Shown here one piece after another: positions 23,122-35,072 of a stretch of 64,000 nt of DNA. The stretch covers positions 80,653,073 through 80,717,072 of the forward strand of contig NC_079149.1 of assembly GCF_945859685.1 (NCBI RefSeq). Direction: 5' to 3'. Source of the stretch: Eupeodes corollae. Taxonomy: Eukaryota > Arthropoda > Insecta > Diptera > Syrphidae. Each line of letters opens with the position of its first letter. Positions within the stretch are counted from its first letter, which is position 1. The notes beneath the pieces were generated by a model that had not been told where the DNA came from, did not search any database, and worked only from the letters and a program-made list of their open reading frames with translations. Made by a program: the position numbers and the translations under genes.

Positions 23122-23582
23122 GACAAATGGGTTAAAATTTATTGAGCTGTGGAGCAGGTTAAAGTGTGTTAAAATTTGACGTTTCTATTGATAGAGAAAT
23201 TTGGTCTTGCTTTTGCAATTTTGCATTCAAATCAAACGGAAATGGAGACAAAACAAAACGAAGGCAGGCTGGAAAACCATACAATAAATGTAAGTTTGAA
23301 ATGAATTAATTTATATAAATTCAATGCTTTTGTTTTCTAGGGTCTCACACCATAGACAAATGGGTTAAAATTTATTGAGCTGTGGAGCAGGTTAAAGTGT
23401 GTTAAAATTTGACGTTTCTATTGATAGAGAAATTTGGTCTTGCTTTTGCAATTTTGCATTCAAATCAAACGGAAATGGAGACAAAACAAAACGAAGGCAG
23501 GCTGGAAAACCATACAATAAATGTAAGTTTGAAATGAATTAATTTATATAAATTCAATGCTTTTGTTTTCTAGGGTCTCACA
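23122..23582 (+). repeat. Tandem duplication of 233 bp inside PIF element
   Basis: Copies at 23122-23354 and 23355-23582 read as identical. Each contains ATGGAGACAAAACAAAACGA, a GTAAGT donor-like site and a TTTTCTAG acceptor-like site, so each copy would duplicate the first exon of a possible second ORF. Confidence 0.92.
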
Positions 23583-23601
23583 AAGAAAAAATAAAACTTA
23601 T

Positions 23602-24050
23602 TCAAACTAGGATAAGTTTGGATGATATGTTTACACCTAAAAATTCAAACATTAATGATGGATGGAGGATTGTAAAACAGTAACAAATTTCTGTTAAATA
23701 ACGGTTGTTTTGTCTGCAAAATCTATAGCCAATGTCCTCATAGTTATTAGGTTGAACATGTTTAATGAGATGACCCATGGATCCGCAAAAGAAATTAAGC
23801 ATTTTGTGCGCAATGCTCTTCACTGTATATCTGCTCATTCCAATAAAGCCACCAGCAAGTCGATAGCTGCAACCAGATGCCATCCAGTAAAGGAATACTC
23901 ATTTGTCCAACCACTCCGTTTCCCTGGCATGAGGCCCACAATAAAAGTGGAACTTTTCAACCGCAAATGTTCCCGACATTTGATCTCATCGTTGTTGCAT
24001 CGATGTCTTCTGAAAACTCTCGAAGTCTTCCATAGCTTACACGTGTAATC
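23602..24050 (-). pseudogene. HARBI1-like transposase remnant
   Basis: 23883-23602 encodes MASGCSYRLAGGFIGMSRYT and VKSIAHKMLNFF, the helix-turn-helix region preceding the DDE core of Harbinger transposases. Upstream sequence to about 24050 adds weakly readable N-terminal text in other frames. The C-terminal catalytic half is absent. Confidence 0.72.
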
Positions 24051-24650
24051 TGCCGATAGGATTTATTATTGGAAAACTTTTAACTTGAACGTCACCTAAT
24101 AATTTACCCCACGCTCTCTTCTCTGTTTAATTGAATTTCTTGTTATAATGCTTTGATATTTTAAAAGATATAAAAGAATCACAGCAAAATACTATAAATT
24201 TGTCATTTTTCTGAACCAAATACGAATTAATTGTTTTGTTTCTTTTGAAATGTATGACAGATATTAACAATTTTTCAGTGTTACCACACCGAATAAATCA
24301 ATTAATCAAAATGGGAATTTTGTTTGAATATTTTTGACTATTGTTTTAAAATATGACATTAGAATCGAGAACAATAAATAAAAAAGATTTTTTTTCAGTT
24401 TCAAAGACTTTTTATTAACCCTGTTTTCTTAAAAATATGTTTTGGAAGCGAAGTTATTTTTTTCGCGAAATAGAAAACCAATTTTTGTTCAGGGAAATTT
24501 CTTAAATTATCGATTTTAACTTGAGCAGAAATCTTGGTTAAAATAATTGTTTTAACGCAATTCACACAGCAAATGGCTAAATTTAATCCCACCTCAAAGA
24601 AGACGTGTTTGAAGTTTTGACGCAAATTTTAACGCAATTCACACACGCCC

Positions 24651-25284
24651 TTAATGGGTGGTAGGCAAGTATTTATGTCACATTGGTATAAAAAACGTAC
24701 TCGACAAAATATCCGACATGTGTCCTTTTCGAAATTGCATATTCAATCGTGAAGTTATCAAGGACATACGTCCGCTAATGTGTGAATTAATCATGGAAAA
24801 GGAAACGGTACTGCAATAACTGTAACTCTGGCAGCCATTTAACTGATATCGTTTCCATTCCATTCCATTTCATTGATATTTTGCATACATTCCATTTAAT
24901 AATGAAATAACCATTCGTCGATTTCTCTTGAAAAATATTAATTTTTGTATATACGTCCATTGATTAACATTGAAAAATGGAAACATCTCGATCCCGTCTG
25001 CATAGATGAAGAGTGGAGGAGAAGATACAGCGACGAACTGTACAAGGACACTGACCTGGTTGAACGAATATAATTGAAACATAAGAGACTGCATTGTATT
25101 CAAAGCCATACAATTTTGTTATAATTTCATATTACTGACGGCTTTCTGCATCTGGGCGGAAGCTGCTGCTGCTTGAAAACACAACAAACATCTTTATATA
25201 GTACCTGTCATTTGTATATGACTACTCATCCGAGAAAATTTTACATCGTAACCATACAAAGTATTCGTCCTTTAAAATACGTGC
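24651..25284. other. Non-coding stretch
   Basis: No gene recognised. 24721-24749 is inverted relative to 22871-22900, so the pair flanks the PIF element. Confidence 0.5.
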
Positions 25285-25603
25285 AAAAAAAAAAATGGGG
25301 TGGCGCAACAGTTCGTTGTGAACCAGGGCCTAGTGACTTACAACTCTCAACCATTCCTGTGTGCGAGTAATGTTGTCAGGAATGGAGGGGACCTACAATT
25401 TTATGCCGAATCCGAACGGCTAGTTTGAGAAAGCACTTTTTCATGACAAGAATTACTCTCGAAGGATTTGTCAATTCCTCGCAAGAGGCAGTACCCGCGA
25501 AAATTATTATTTTTTTTTTAATTAAGGTGGCACAGGCAGGGATTGAACCCAAGACCCCTTGCATGACAGTCCAACGCACTAACCATCATGCCACGGGTAC
25601 TAC
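25285..25603 (-). mobile_element. tRNA-derived SINE, copy 2 (full length)
   Basis: Reverse-orientation copy with the tRNA-like head at 25600-25525 and the body running down to GGGGTGGCGCAAC and an A/T tail. It is flanked by an 11-bp duplication AAAATACGTGC (25274-25284 and 25608-25618), proof of insertion. Confidence 0.93.
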
Positions 25604-25749
25604 TTAAAAAATACGTGCACCTGATTCAATTTTCCATGTTTTAAATTCACCATCGAGTAATATTTCATGAATTTATGAATAAGTCGAACAACCCTTTTCG
25701 TAAGTATCGGACAACGCTAAACCACAGTAAAAGCAGCTTAAAAAGGTAT

Positions 25750-26776
25750 TAATCTACTATACCAAAACGTAAATGGACTTCGGACAAAGGCCAACATTGT
25801 TTACAAAAACATTAAGAATCTTCCTCACGATGTCATAATATTGACGGAAACATGGCTCAACAACTCTATCTCGGACTCGGAGCATTTTGACTCCTCTTAT
25901 CAAGTCTTTAGACGTGATCGGCATAACGATTCAAACGCTGTTGGTGGCCAAATTATTGTTGCTATCAACAATACTCTCACTAGTTACCTGATTGATGACT
26001 TTCGATCAACAGACATCGAATAACTATGCCTAAAAATTAAAATGGCTACAGGACATTTAATTATTGTATCAGCATTATGTACTTCCAAGCTCCAAGAACG
26101 AGGTTTATGAAAAACTAAACAACTGTATAGAAAGTATTTATATCCTTTTGGAGCCTGAAGACGAAGTACTGCTTGTTGGTGATTTTAATTTATTCAATTG
26201 GATTCAAATTGACGACGATAACTTCTACGTTTCAATAAACGCGTCATCTTCAAACGAGTTTTTATTAACAGATGGTATGTCTTCATATGGCATAAGTCAA
26301 CTAAACGGTGTGAAGAACCGTTATGGAAAATCACTTGATCTGGTATTTTTCTCCGAAACCATATGCTCTGAAGCAGCTGTGATTTCTTCTGCTACAAAAT
26401 TGTTGGCAAAGATCGCCATCATCCTACATTAAACTTAGCATTAATTTAGATATGGCTTGACCTCATATGCTATCTAATAACAACAAACTAGAATTCAACT
26501 TTAGTAGGTGTAATTTTGAAAACCTTTTTAACTTATTATGTACGATCAATTGGGATCACTTATTTTGTAACTTAAATATTGACGACATGTGTAACATTTT
26601 TTATTTAACTCTTTTTGACTGTTTCTACAAAACTATTCCATTTAAAAAGACTCGAAACAACTTGAGTGTTCCACCATGGTTTGATTCTCACATTAAAAAC
26701 TTAAAAAACAAAAGGAACAAAGCTTGGATAAATGACAATCAAAAAAGAACTGATGATGATTATAGGACTTTCATTA
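25750..26776 (+). mobile_element. LINE, 5' part (endonuclease), split by PIF/Harbinger
   Basis: Reads YQNVNGLRTKANIV, then VIILTETWLNNSI and DEVLLVGDFNLFNW: the endonuclease domain of a non-LTR element, in several frames (25841-26023, 26064-26432, 26467-26880). WFDSHIKNLKNKRNKAW near 26680 leads toward RT. At 26776 the frame is cut by the DNA transposon and resumes at 38560. Confidence 0.9.
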
Positions 26777-26939
26777 TAGGCTTTTCACACCAAACTCAAA
26801 ACCCGGTTTTCGGCAAAAAGTTTTCGAAAACACGAAAATCGTTCACACCGAACATTTACACGTTTTCATTTGACGTTTAAATTTTAAATGAATTCTGAAA
26901 AATTGAAATTATTTTTAATATATAAAAAGAAAGATGAAC

Positions 26940-27540
26940 AAAATATGAAGATTTGGACAAAGGTAAGCTTGTTATAACAATTCAATTAATAGGAAGCTAT
27001 GTATATATTTAAATATTTGATGCAGGTACGCACCAGCACTTTTTGGAAACATGAAATGTTAGAAAACGATGATGAGTATTTCAAACAACATTTCAGAATG
27101 AGCCGCAGAACTTTCAATATACTCTGCAATGAACTAAAGGATCTGGAAATGCAAGATACAAACTTTAGGAAGTGTATACCATTACAAAAAAGAATAGCCA
27201 TTGCAATATATACACTGGGATCATCCGCTGAATACAGGACAGTTTCAGCTATCTTTGGGGTAGGAATATCCACAGTATGCATTATTGTGACAACATTTTG
27301 TCAGGAAGTTTGGCGTGTTCTTTTCTTTGATGAAACCATTTCCTTTCAGTACCACAGCTTCCGAAGAAGAAAAGAACTTCAACTACGCACTTTCGAAATG
27401 TCGAAGAGTTGTTGAAAACTGTTTCGGACACCTTAAATCAAGATTTAGGACAATCGGAAAGGGACTTGATAAAATCAACATCCAATGGTTGCAAAATGCA
27501 AACAATAATTCGCACCGGAACAATCAACACAGGTAGATGA
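26940..27540 (+). pseudogene. HARBI1-like transposase, internally deleted
   Basis: 26999-27415 encodes the N-terminal part (FKQHFRMSRRTFNILCNEL, KRIAIAIYTLGSSAEYRTVS, IFGVGISTV). After a deletion and frame change, 27380-27480 gives the C-terminal signature CRRVVENCFGHLKSRFRTI. The segment between, which holds most of the DDE catalytic core, is missing. Confidence 0.87.
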
Positions 27541-27879
27541 TACAAGAAATACACCTTCCATTATCCGAAATGCCATCAAAATGCAATTAGGTAAGATCAC
27601 AAAATACCTGTACAACAAATGTACACATACTGCACATACTTAAGTATATACACATTACATATCTACAATACGCAACATATCGACGAACGCAACGTCGCGA
27701 CGCATGGTGAAGTGGTGCTTTTGTATAGCTCACACTCCACCGTCTTCTCCCATCGCGCAAAATACTTCTTGTATGTACATACAAACATATGTACATATAA
27801 CATTTTCAATATACTAAAAAAACACTAAACAAACATTTATTTTAAAAACTTTATTTTTGGAACAATTTTTACTTGCGAC

Positions 27880-28640
27880 ATATAGGAACTATATGGCAAG
27901 TTTTGCATTCGTGCAAAATTTCGAACTCGAGATTTTAATCAAACATGATATTACGATGGTAGAGAAGTCGAAAAAAGTGGGTCCCGCGATTCCGTCCGGT
28001 CGGTTTTGTCTGTCTGTCCACGCTCCTACAGCCTAAACCATTGGGTCGATTGAGTTCAAACTTGGAAGTTAAGGTTTTGAGCAGATTCGCGTTAGGCGTT
28101 TTTTTCATTTTTTTTTAAAGATCAAAACTAACAGTGGCCCCCATACAATTTTTTTGGTCAAAAACCGAAAATTCGAATTTTCTCAAAAACAAACCGATGG
28201 ATTTTTTTTAAATTTTCTCTAAAATTTTATTTTTTAACTTGGCTTCTTTTTATAAGAAAACCATATTTTTGTATTGCTCAGGAAAGGTACCTCTCATAGA
28301 ACCGTTATTTTGTTTTTTAATTTTCTCAGCAACTTATAAACTGATTTGAATAATTTTTTTTTCTCAATAAGCTCCTATATTGCGTTAACAATATTTGATT
28401 AACAAAAATGCAATTTTTAATTGTTTGGGTTTTTTAAAAAATATTGAATTTTTATTTTTCAAAACTCTATATCTCAAAAACGGGTCAACAATTTTTTACG
28501 AAATTCAAACTTAAGACGTATATTTACAATCACTAAACAACTGCATTCCAAAAATATTTTTAGAACAAAATTGGAAAATTTTATATATAAAAAATTAATT
28601 TAAAAAAAAACCGCTCTAACGATTTTCAAAATAAAAATTT
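27880..28640 (+). repeat. Dispersed repeat family B, copy 1
   Basis: Starts near GATATTACGATGGTAGAGAAG and includes CTACAGCCTAAACCATTGGG. A related, inverted copy lies at 40330-40650. Non-coding with many T/A homopolymers. It could be another insertion inside the PIF element. Confidence 0.65.
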
Positions 28641-29863
28641 GAAAAATCAACGGTTTTTTTATTTGTAAAATGGCATTTAAATTTTTGAAGACAAACTTAT
28701 TTTTCAGGTAAAATTTTGAATCTTAAAATATTATTTTTTTAATTATTTTTAGTGTGCATGAGCCCGAAAGAGCGCATTATTTTAACAAAATTGTAATTAC
28801 ATTCCTATCTTTCATCCAAATTAATGCATTTGGTACACATTTATATGATATATTTAATCAACAATCTATTTTAAAGAGTCTATCAAGAAGTATTATCTTG
28901 GTAACCTTGTATATAATGATTTTAAAATATTATTCTTTACGAATAAGGTTGTTTCACATATGATTTACTGGCCTTCGCCTATATAAAAGAATAAATACTT
29001 TGTACCTACAAGTTAAAGAAACTGGCCAGAAAGAGTATAGATATGTATTTTCTATTAGAATCACTTTTTCAACGCATACACATTGTACCTATTTATAAAG
29101 TATTACGTACAACTTCTACAACTACTGCTTATTGCTTACGTGTCACTTCTTAACTAAAATCCAAAACGCACAAGAGCTTGACTGTTAACAACACATGAAC
29201 AGCAATTCCTTGTACTTGTTCGTATGCTTGTTTTTTAAAACTTTAGTGAAAAAAATAAATTGAACGTAATAACTCCATGTTTGCGCTGAAAACTTAAGAA
29301 GGAATGTAGTATATACCTTCTAGCCACCAATAACATTCCTTCATTATCATCATAAACATGTCCTTATCTATCTATCTGCATAAAGCTAAGCACGCCAAGT
29401 GAACTATTCTATGGTCGTTTTAGACATCTACCTGCTACCTAACTACACAACCAATAGGCGATCGCCTTACAATTTAAACATTCATGGTCTGCCTCTTTCT
29501 TATCTTATTTATTTTCCATCCTGGTTCTTCTAATATGAAATTACAATAAAGCTATCTAAAGGAAAAAAGCTTTTAAGGAACAAGTTGAATCTATATGAAT
29601 CGCATCGTAGCTTTATACATAATAGAAACCATTTTTCATATACAAAGATCGTACACAAGTAAAAGCAGACTTGTGAATGTAAAAAAAAAACAAATATCGG
29701 TAAAAGATCCTAAACAGCTGACGTAAGCATGCAAAAGTTTGTTTCATCCCCTTATTAGATACAATATGAAGCCATTTTGTTTGTTATATAAAGTACATTG
29801 ATATAAATAAAACAAAAACAAATTTATCAACCTTCATATGGAAGCTCTTTTCTTAAAAAAACA
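28641..29863. other. Interior of PIF element, no gene seen
   Basis: AT-rich sequence without recognisable coding features between repeat B and the errantivirus. Confidence 0.45.
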
Positions 29864-29867
29864 TATA

Positions 29868-30349
29868 AATTAAATTAGATTTTACTAATTTGTTTAAAAA
29901 AATTTATTTTGGCAGAGGTTCTGCTTTATTCAAAGTTCGAAATACAATTGATACAATTTACTTAATTTCTAAAGCTTAAATACTATTCAATTGTTGACTG
30001 AGCAATTTGATGGCGTGGCTATAAAATGATGAAATTGAAGATCGCTTTGTGGGGGATGTTTGTTGACTTGCAGTTTAAGTCACATAGGCTGCTGTGGTGT
30101 TGATCTCTATGAAATGTCTTCTGTTTATATTATCTGGTGTTTATGTTATCTGGTGAAGGGGAACAAATTGCTGAGTCGCATTTTGGACATCTCTTCATGA
30201 TCGTCTGTTTATGTTTATTCTTGTTGACTTGTTTATGTCAATGGGATTAACTCGTCTGTTTATGTTTATTTATTGGTTATGGATGAATATGACTTGTTTA
30301 TGTCAATGGGATTTGGATGTGAGGAGAATCAATATGTTTGGTGTTAACT
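29868..30349 (-). repeat. Errantivirus 3' LTR
   Basis: 482 bp, with no difference from the 5' LTR found on reading. Its U3 carries a tandem duplication built on CTGTTTATGTTTATT and GTTTATGTCAATGGGATT (about 30205-30312). Confidence 0.95.
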
Positions 30350-30359
30350 CCTCCGTCAT
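30350..30359 (-). promoter_or_regulatory. Errantivirus polypurine tract
   Basis: The minus strand reads ATGACGGAGG directly before the 3' LTR start AGTTAAC, the position of the plus-strand primer. It is short and imperfect. Confidence 0.6.
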
Positions 30360-30384
30360 TAAATTTCAACGTCCTCGTTGAACA

Positions 30385-31923
30385 TTAAAAGTATGGAATT
30401 TGGCTTGTACTTATAATTTTTGTAGATACAGGTATTTCTACTGTTGACAATTGTAAAGGTAGTTGTGTTGAAGTAGGAGTTTCTTCTATCTTTGATATGT
30501 TGGGTAGAGGTATTGAAATGGGGGTTGAAATTGAAGTTCGAGTTGTTGAACATTTTATTTTAACGAAAATTATTATAATTGCGAAAATAATTACAGTTGA
30601 TAGACTGAATCCAGTGACGTAGCCAAATTTATTTTCCTTCTTTAATAGCTCTATTTCCTGTGTATTATTAATGTGAATTTCTTTCAAAATTTCTAATGTG
30701 AGTATTTCTTCGTAAGTACTATGAATTGAGTTTGGTTGCAAAATAGCTGGTAGTGGTTTCAATCCAGAGATTTCTTGTGAGAGATAGTTTTTGCCTTTGA
30801 CAGTAATAGTTATGTTTGAGAAATGTATGACAAATGTTCCAGTAATGTTTCTAGTGGCGTTATTTATTGTAATAGAACCATTGTATTGATTCAAAAATAG
30901 TATTCCAGGTGAAATTTCTTCAACTGATGGGATGTGGAGGTTGGTTGTTTTCACGCATGATGGTTGTTGACTTCTTAATAGTGTAGTTATGCAATCGTCA
31001 TCTCTTAATTCTACTATATTATTACTATTACATATATTAATATTGTTAATACTGTTACATTCTTTCTTTATTCCATATAATTTGTTATTACAATTCATTA
31101 TTTTTTCAAAATTTATTTTATTCATAATATTTTTTATTTTAGTTGGTTTTATTAAAAACATATTACATAATGTGTTTTCCGACACAGGGATTCCAATTAT
31201 ATAAATAATGGATGAATTACTTGATGCTATTTTTAAGCTTGAAAATTCAATTACTTCTTCTATATTTATGTATGGAATATTATTTCTTTCAAAAATATTA
31301 TTAACAATATTTATTTCTTTTTCATCTAACAAAAATGAATTAATAAGTCCGACTTTGGACCAATGCATAGCATATTCAATATTTATAATTTCTTCTTTTA
31401 TTATTTCTAGTTCAAACTTAATATTTAATGGTATTTCATCAGTAATAATTTTACCTTCTTTCAATATTTTAATAACATGATTTGTAATGTTTGAATTTTT
31501 ATTTATTCTTTCCAAAGCTAATTTATTAATTACAACTTGTTTATTGTTGTTCTTTAAAATATTATTTATTTTGTCAGTTAGTATAATAAGATCATCATGA
31601 TCGGGATTTCCCGCGATCCATTTCCATGTTTTTCCAATTAAATCTATGGATCTTTTTACTCTAATTTTTGGCTTTAACCTTCTGATATGATTTCTTAATA
31701 CATAAATTTCGTGGTTGAGGAAGGGATAAATAGGGTTATCATTATTTACCTTTGTATTTATTTTAGCTTCTAGATTATTTATAACATTTTCATATGATTC
31801 TAAATCAATGACATGGATTAACCGAAAGGTTCCTGTTTGAATTTTCGCAGGTCCTAAGTTAAATGCTACCGCTTGGGAGTTTGAGTAATCCAGAATTTGG
31901 ATACTAGCAAGGCATGGAGCCAA
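30385..31923 (-). CDS. env: Errantivirus Env (baculovirus F-like glycoprotein)
   Basis: 512-codon open frame. A furin-type site RVKR precedes SIDLIGKTWKWIAG at about residue 91, the arrangement of insect errantivirus and baculovirus F envelope proteins. There are several N-glycosylation sequons and one C-terminal membrane segment (VTGFSLSTVIIFAIIIIFV, about residues 430-450) with a short tail. No clear signal peptide follows ATG 31923. A splice acceptor (CCTTCCAG at 31938-31931) lies just upstream, so the mRNA is probably spliced and the start could come from a leader exon. The frame is unbroken. Confidence 0.87.
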   Translation of the reverse strand: MAPCLASIQILDYSNSQAVAFNLGPAKIQTGTFRLIHVIDLESYENVINNLEAKINTKVNNDNPIYPFLNHEIYVLRNHIRRLKPKIRVKRSIDLIGKTWKWIAGNPDHDDLIILTDKINNILKNNNKQVVINKLALERINKNSNITNHVIKILKEGKIITDEIPLNIKFELEIIKEEIINIEYAMHWSKVGLINSFLLDEKEINIVNNIFERNNIPYINIEEVIEFSSLKIASSNSSIIYIIGIPVSENTLCNMFLIKPTKIKNIMNKINFEKIMNCNNKLYGIKKECNSINNINICNSNNIVELRDDDCITTLLRSQQPSCVKTTNLHIPSVEEISPGILFLNQYNGSITINNATRNITGTFVIHFSNITITVKGKNYLSQEISGLKPLPAILQPNSIHSTYEEILTLEILKEIHINNTQEIELLKKENKFGYVTGFSLSTVIIFAIIIIFVKIKCSTTRTSISTPISIPLPNISKIEETPTSTQLPLQLSTVEIPVSTKIISTSQIPYF

Positions 31924-31946
31924 GATTAACCTGGAAGGATAAATAT

Positions 31947-34900
31947 TTAACTCTTAATATTATCTTTATGTATAATTTTGCCTGATTCTGTAATTACTGT
32001 ACTTGTTTTATTTTCTTTAACTACTTCTTTTTTAAATCTTGGGGATAGTTTCGATCCTAATCTCTTATTTATCTTGACATAAATAATGTCTCCTGGGTTA
32101 TAGGTTTTTATTCGATCTCGATTTTTATTATGATACTTTAAATCTTGGGCTTGTTTTTCTTTTAGTCTTTCAATGTTTGATTGTTTGGACTTTTCGTATG
32201 CTTCGGGGTCTGTTGAAACAGTTCTTCCAAAGAAGACTTCAATTGGTCGTTTCTTTGTTGTAGAGTGGATTGAAAAATTATATTCATATACGGAGCGGTC
32301 AAGGAGTTCTTCGAATGTTCGATGGGTTTGGTCGGTTTTAAGGCAACGCATAATTTCAGATAATGTCGAATGGAATCTTTCCACTTGTCCATTTACAGAG
32401 CTAGAATACGGAGGGGTTTTATAAATTTCAATGCCTAATTGATCTTGAAGTAAAAAGCATATGGATGCTGAGTTGAATGATTTTTCATTGTCAAAAACAA
32501 TTAATTTTGGGACGCCAAAAGCGAAAAGGATTTGTCGTAAGGGTTCCCTTATATCTTCTATGGATTTAGATTTTAGTATACGAACTTGTGCGTATTTCGA
32601 GAACTTGTCTATAGCGGTAAGGACGAGATTTTTCTCAGTAGAATAAATGTCAATATGTAGAATATGACCGGGATATTGTGGTATAGGTGTTTGCTGAAGT
32701 TCTGTTTTATTAGGGTGCCTATCATATTTATGTTGCTTACATATTAAACATTGTTTAACTATTTTATCTATTTCGGATTTCATTTTAGGGAAATATATTC
32801 GCTGTATTAATTGATTTTTATTCTCAAGACTATTTCTGTGAGCTCTTTTGTGTTCATTAATTATTTGTTCTTCCTGTTCTGTTTTATTTGTGATATCTTT
32901 AACTTGAGTCTGTGTAAATCTAGATTTATAACATCTGAAATGATGCGGATAAATATTTTGTATTTGAGCCATTATTGATTCTTAAGTGAAGAGTCCGTTT
33001 ATTACACTAGGATTTAAATATTTTTTTAATAATTCAGTTAGATTTGTTGTTGTGAATTCTCTTTTTATAATTATATGTCTATGATATGTAGGGAATGGTA
33101 TTTCAAAAGTATATCTATCTTCATTTCCTATAGATAACATTAGTTGATTTTTAAAAACATTTATGGGACATTCTACCGTTGGTACAAGTTCATGAGATGA
33201 ACTTTCGTCACTGTGTTCTGTGGGTGTCATTGAATTAACTTGGGATATTCTTGACAAAGCATCGGCCACAACATTGCTCCTTCCAGGCATATAATGTAGT
33301 TCATAATCATATTCTTCAAGTATCGCTTTCCAGCGTTTCATTTTAGCGTTGTGATTTTTTGAGCTTAATGCATATGTCAATGGTTGGTGATCTGTATAAA
33401 TTTTCACCTTTGCTGTACCGTATAGGTAAATTCGTAGAGCATTTAAAGCCCATATAATTGCAAGTAATTCTCTTTCGTTTGCTGCATAGTTTTCTTCTGA
33501 TTTAGTTAATGTTCGAGAAATAAATGTTATTGGTCGACTGTCCTGGGATAACACTGCGCCTAATGCTACATTTGATGCATCCGTTGTGAGTTCAAATGGT
33601 TTCTTAAAGTTTGGATAGCATAGTATTAAATCTTGCGAAACTAAAGTGTTTTTAAGTGTTTTGAAAGCTTCTAAAGCTTCAGTATTTAAAACAATGATTT
33701 TTTTGTTGGATTCAGTTTTAGAAATTCGTCCTTCTTCTCCTCTTAAATAAGAGGTTAGTGGTTTGGCAATTTTGGCATAATTTGCAATAAAACGTCTATA
33801 GTAGCCGGAAAGGCCTAAAAAGGATCGAAGTTGCTTAAGAGTCTGAGGAGTTGGGAAGTTTAAAATTGCCTCTACTTTTTGGGGGTTTGTCCGAATACCT
33901 TCGGATGAAACGATGAAACCAAGGAATTCGACTTGGCGTTTAAAGAAGCTACATTTGTCCAGTTGTACCTTCATGTTGGCGTCATTGAGAGTTTGAAATA
34001 TTTCTAAAATATGGTTGAGATGTTGCTCCTCATGTTCGCTAAAGATGATTATGTCATCTATATAAACATAACATGATTTTCCTATGTGCAATCGGAGAAT
34101 ATCATCAAGGGCACGTTGAAAAATTGAAGGGGCGTTCTTCAATCCAAAAGGGAGTCGTGTAAACTCAAACTTTCCACTATTAATGGAAAACGCTGTTTTC
34201 TCAATGTCAGATTTTTTTAGAGGTATTTGATGAAATCCACTTTTTAAATCAAGCACTGTGAAGAACTTACTTCTTCCAAATTGCGCTAAGACTTCGTTAA
34301 TGTCCGGTATTGGATAACGGTCCGCTATTGTGACTGTGTTTAATTTCCTGTAGTCTATAACCATTCTAAATTGTTTATTACCTTCGGAATCACATTTTTT
34401 TGGCACAACCCACACGGGTGAATTGTAGGGAGATCTAGATGGGCGAATTATTCCATCTTGTAAAAGTTTTGAAACTTGAGATTCTATTTCGTCTCGAAGT
34501 GAAGAAGGGTAAGGGTATGATTTTGTATATACTGGAGTATCAGTATTAGTGCGAATTTCGCCTATGACCCTTGTAGTATATGTAAGGCGTTCGTCTGGTT
34601 CTGAAAACAGATTTTTAAATTTGTTTGTAATGGAAATTAGTGAATTTCTTTGCGAGGCTGACATGTGATCTAGTTTCTGTTCTAGAGAGTTGACTTCAGG
34701 TGATCTTAGTTGTTTTATTCTTATTTTTGTATTTTTCTGTATTTCCATGTAACTTTCTTTTGCGTGAATCACAGCTGAAAGGTCTTTTAGACTATCATTT
34801 CCAAGGATTCCATGGAAGGATTTTAATGTGGGTAAAAGGAAAAATTTAAGTTTTACATCGTTATTTCCGAATAAATTAATAAAGGTGTGGTGACTTATTT

Positions 34901-35072
34901 CTACGTCTCCGGCAATTGATTTTGCGTAAAAACAACTGTTATTTTTTAGGGGGTTTTCTACGAGTTCTGGTTGGATATAATTTTTACTTGACCCGGTGTC
35001 TATTAGGAAGTTTAAAAAATGTCCACTCTTCGTTCTACATTGGAAGTAGGGTAACGAAGAGTCTGTTAACCT
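31947..35072 (-). CDS. pol: Errantivirus Pol (protease, RT, RNase H, integrase), one in-frame stop
   Basis: Protease: DTGS near 34990. RT: QDGIIRPSRSPYNSPVW, IDYRKLN, FTRLPFGLKNAPS and the YIDD catalytic box near 34060. RNase H: TDASNVALGAV, ANERELLAI and TDHQPLTY. Integrase, from 32972: a zinc-binding region (ending CLICKQH), HIDIYST, IVFDNEKSF and NGQVERFHSTL, so all three catalytic acids are present. The frame is constant from 35072 to 31947 except for a TAA at 32982-32984, 3 codons before ATG 32972. Either this copy is a nonsense mutant for integrase, or integrase is made by readthrough or re-initiation. Confidence 0.92.

Larger units (their letters stand above)
23040..24650 (-). mobile_element. 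PIF/Harbinger DNA transposon, defective
   Basis: TIRs of about 25 bp (GGCCGTGTGTGAATTGCGTT at left; inverted ...AACGCAATTCACACACGCCC at right) are flanked by TTA on both sides (23037-23039 and 24651-24653), the usual PIF/Harbinger target. Inside are a transposase helix-turn-helix remnant on the minus strand and an exact 233-bp tandem duplication. No catalytic DDE core was seen, so it is non-autonomous. Confidence 0.92.

Noticed and set aside
30989..31480. Hydrophobic plus-strand ORFs
   Set aside because: Antisense shadows of the errantivirus env gene.
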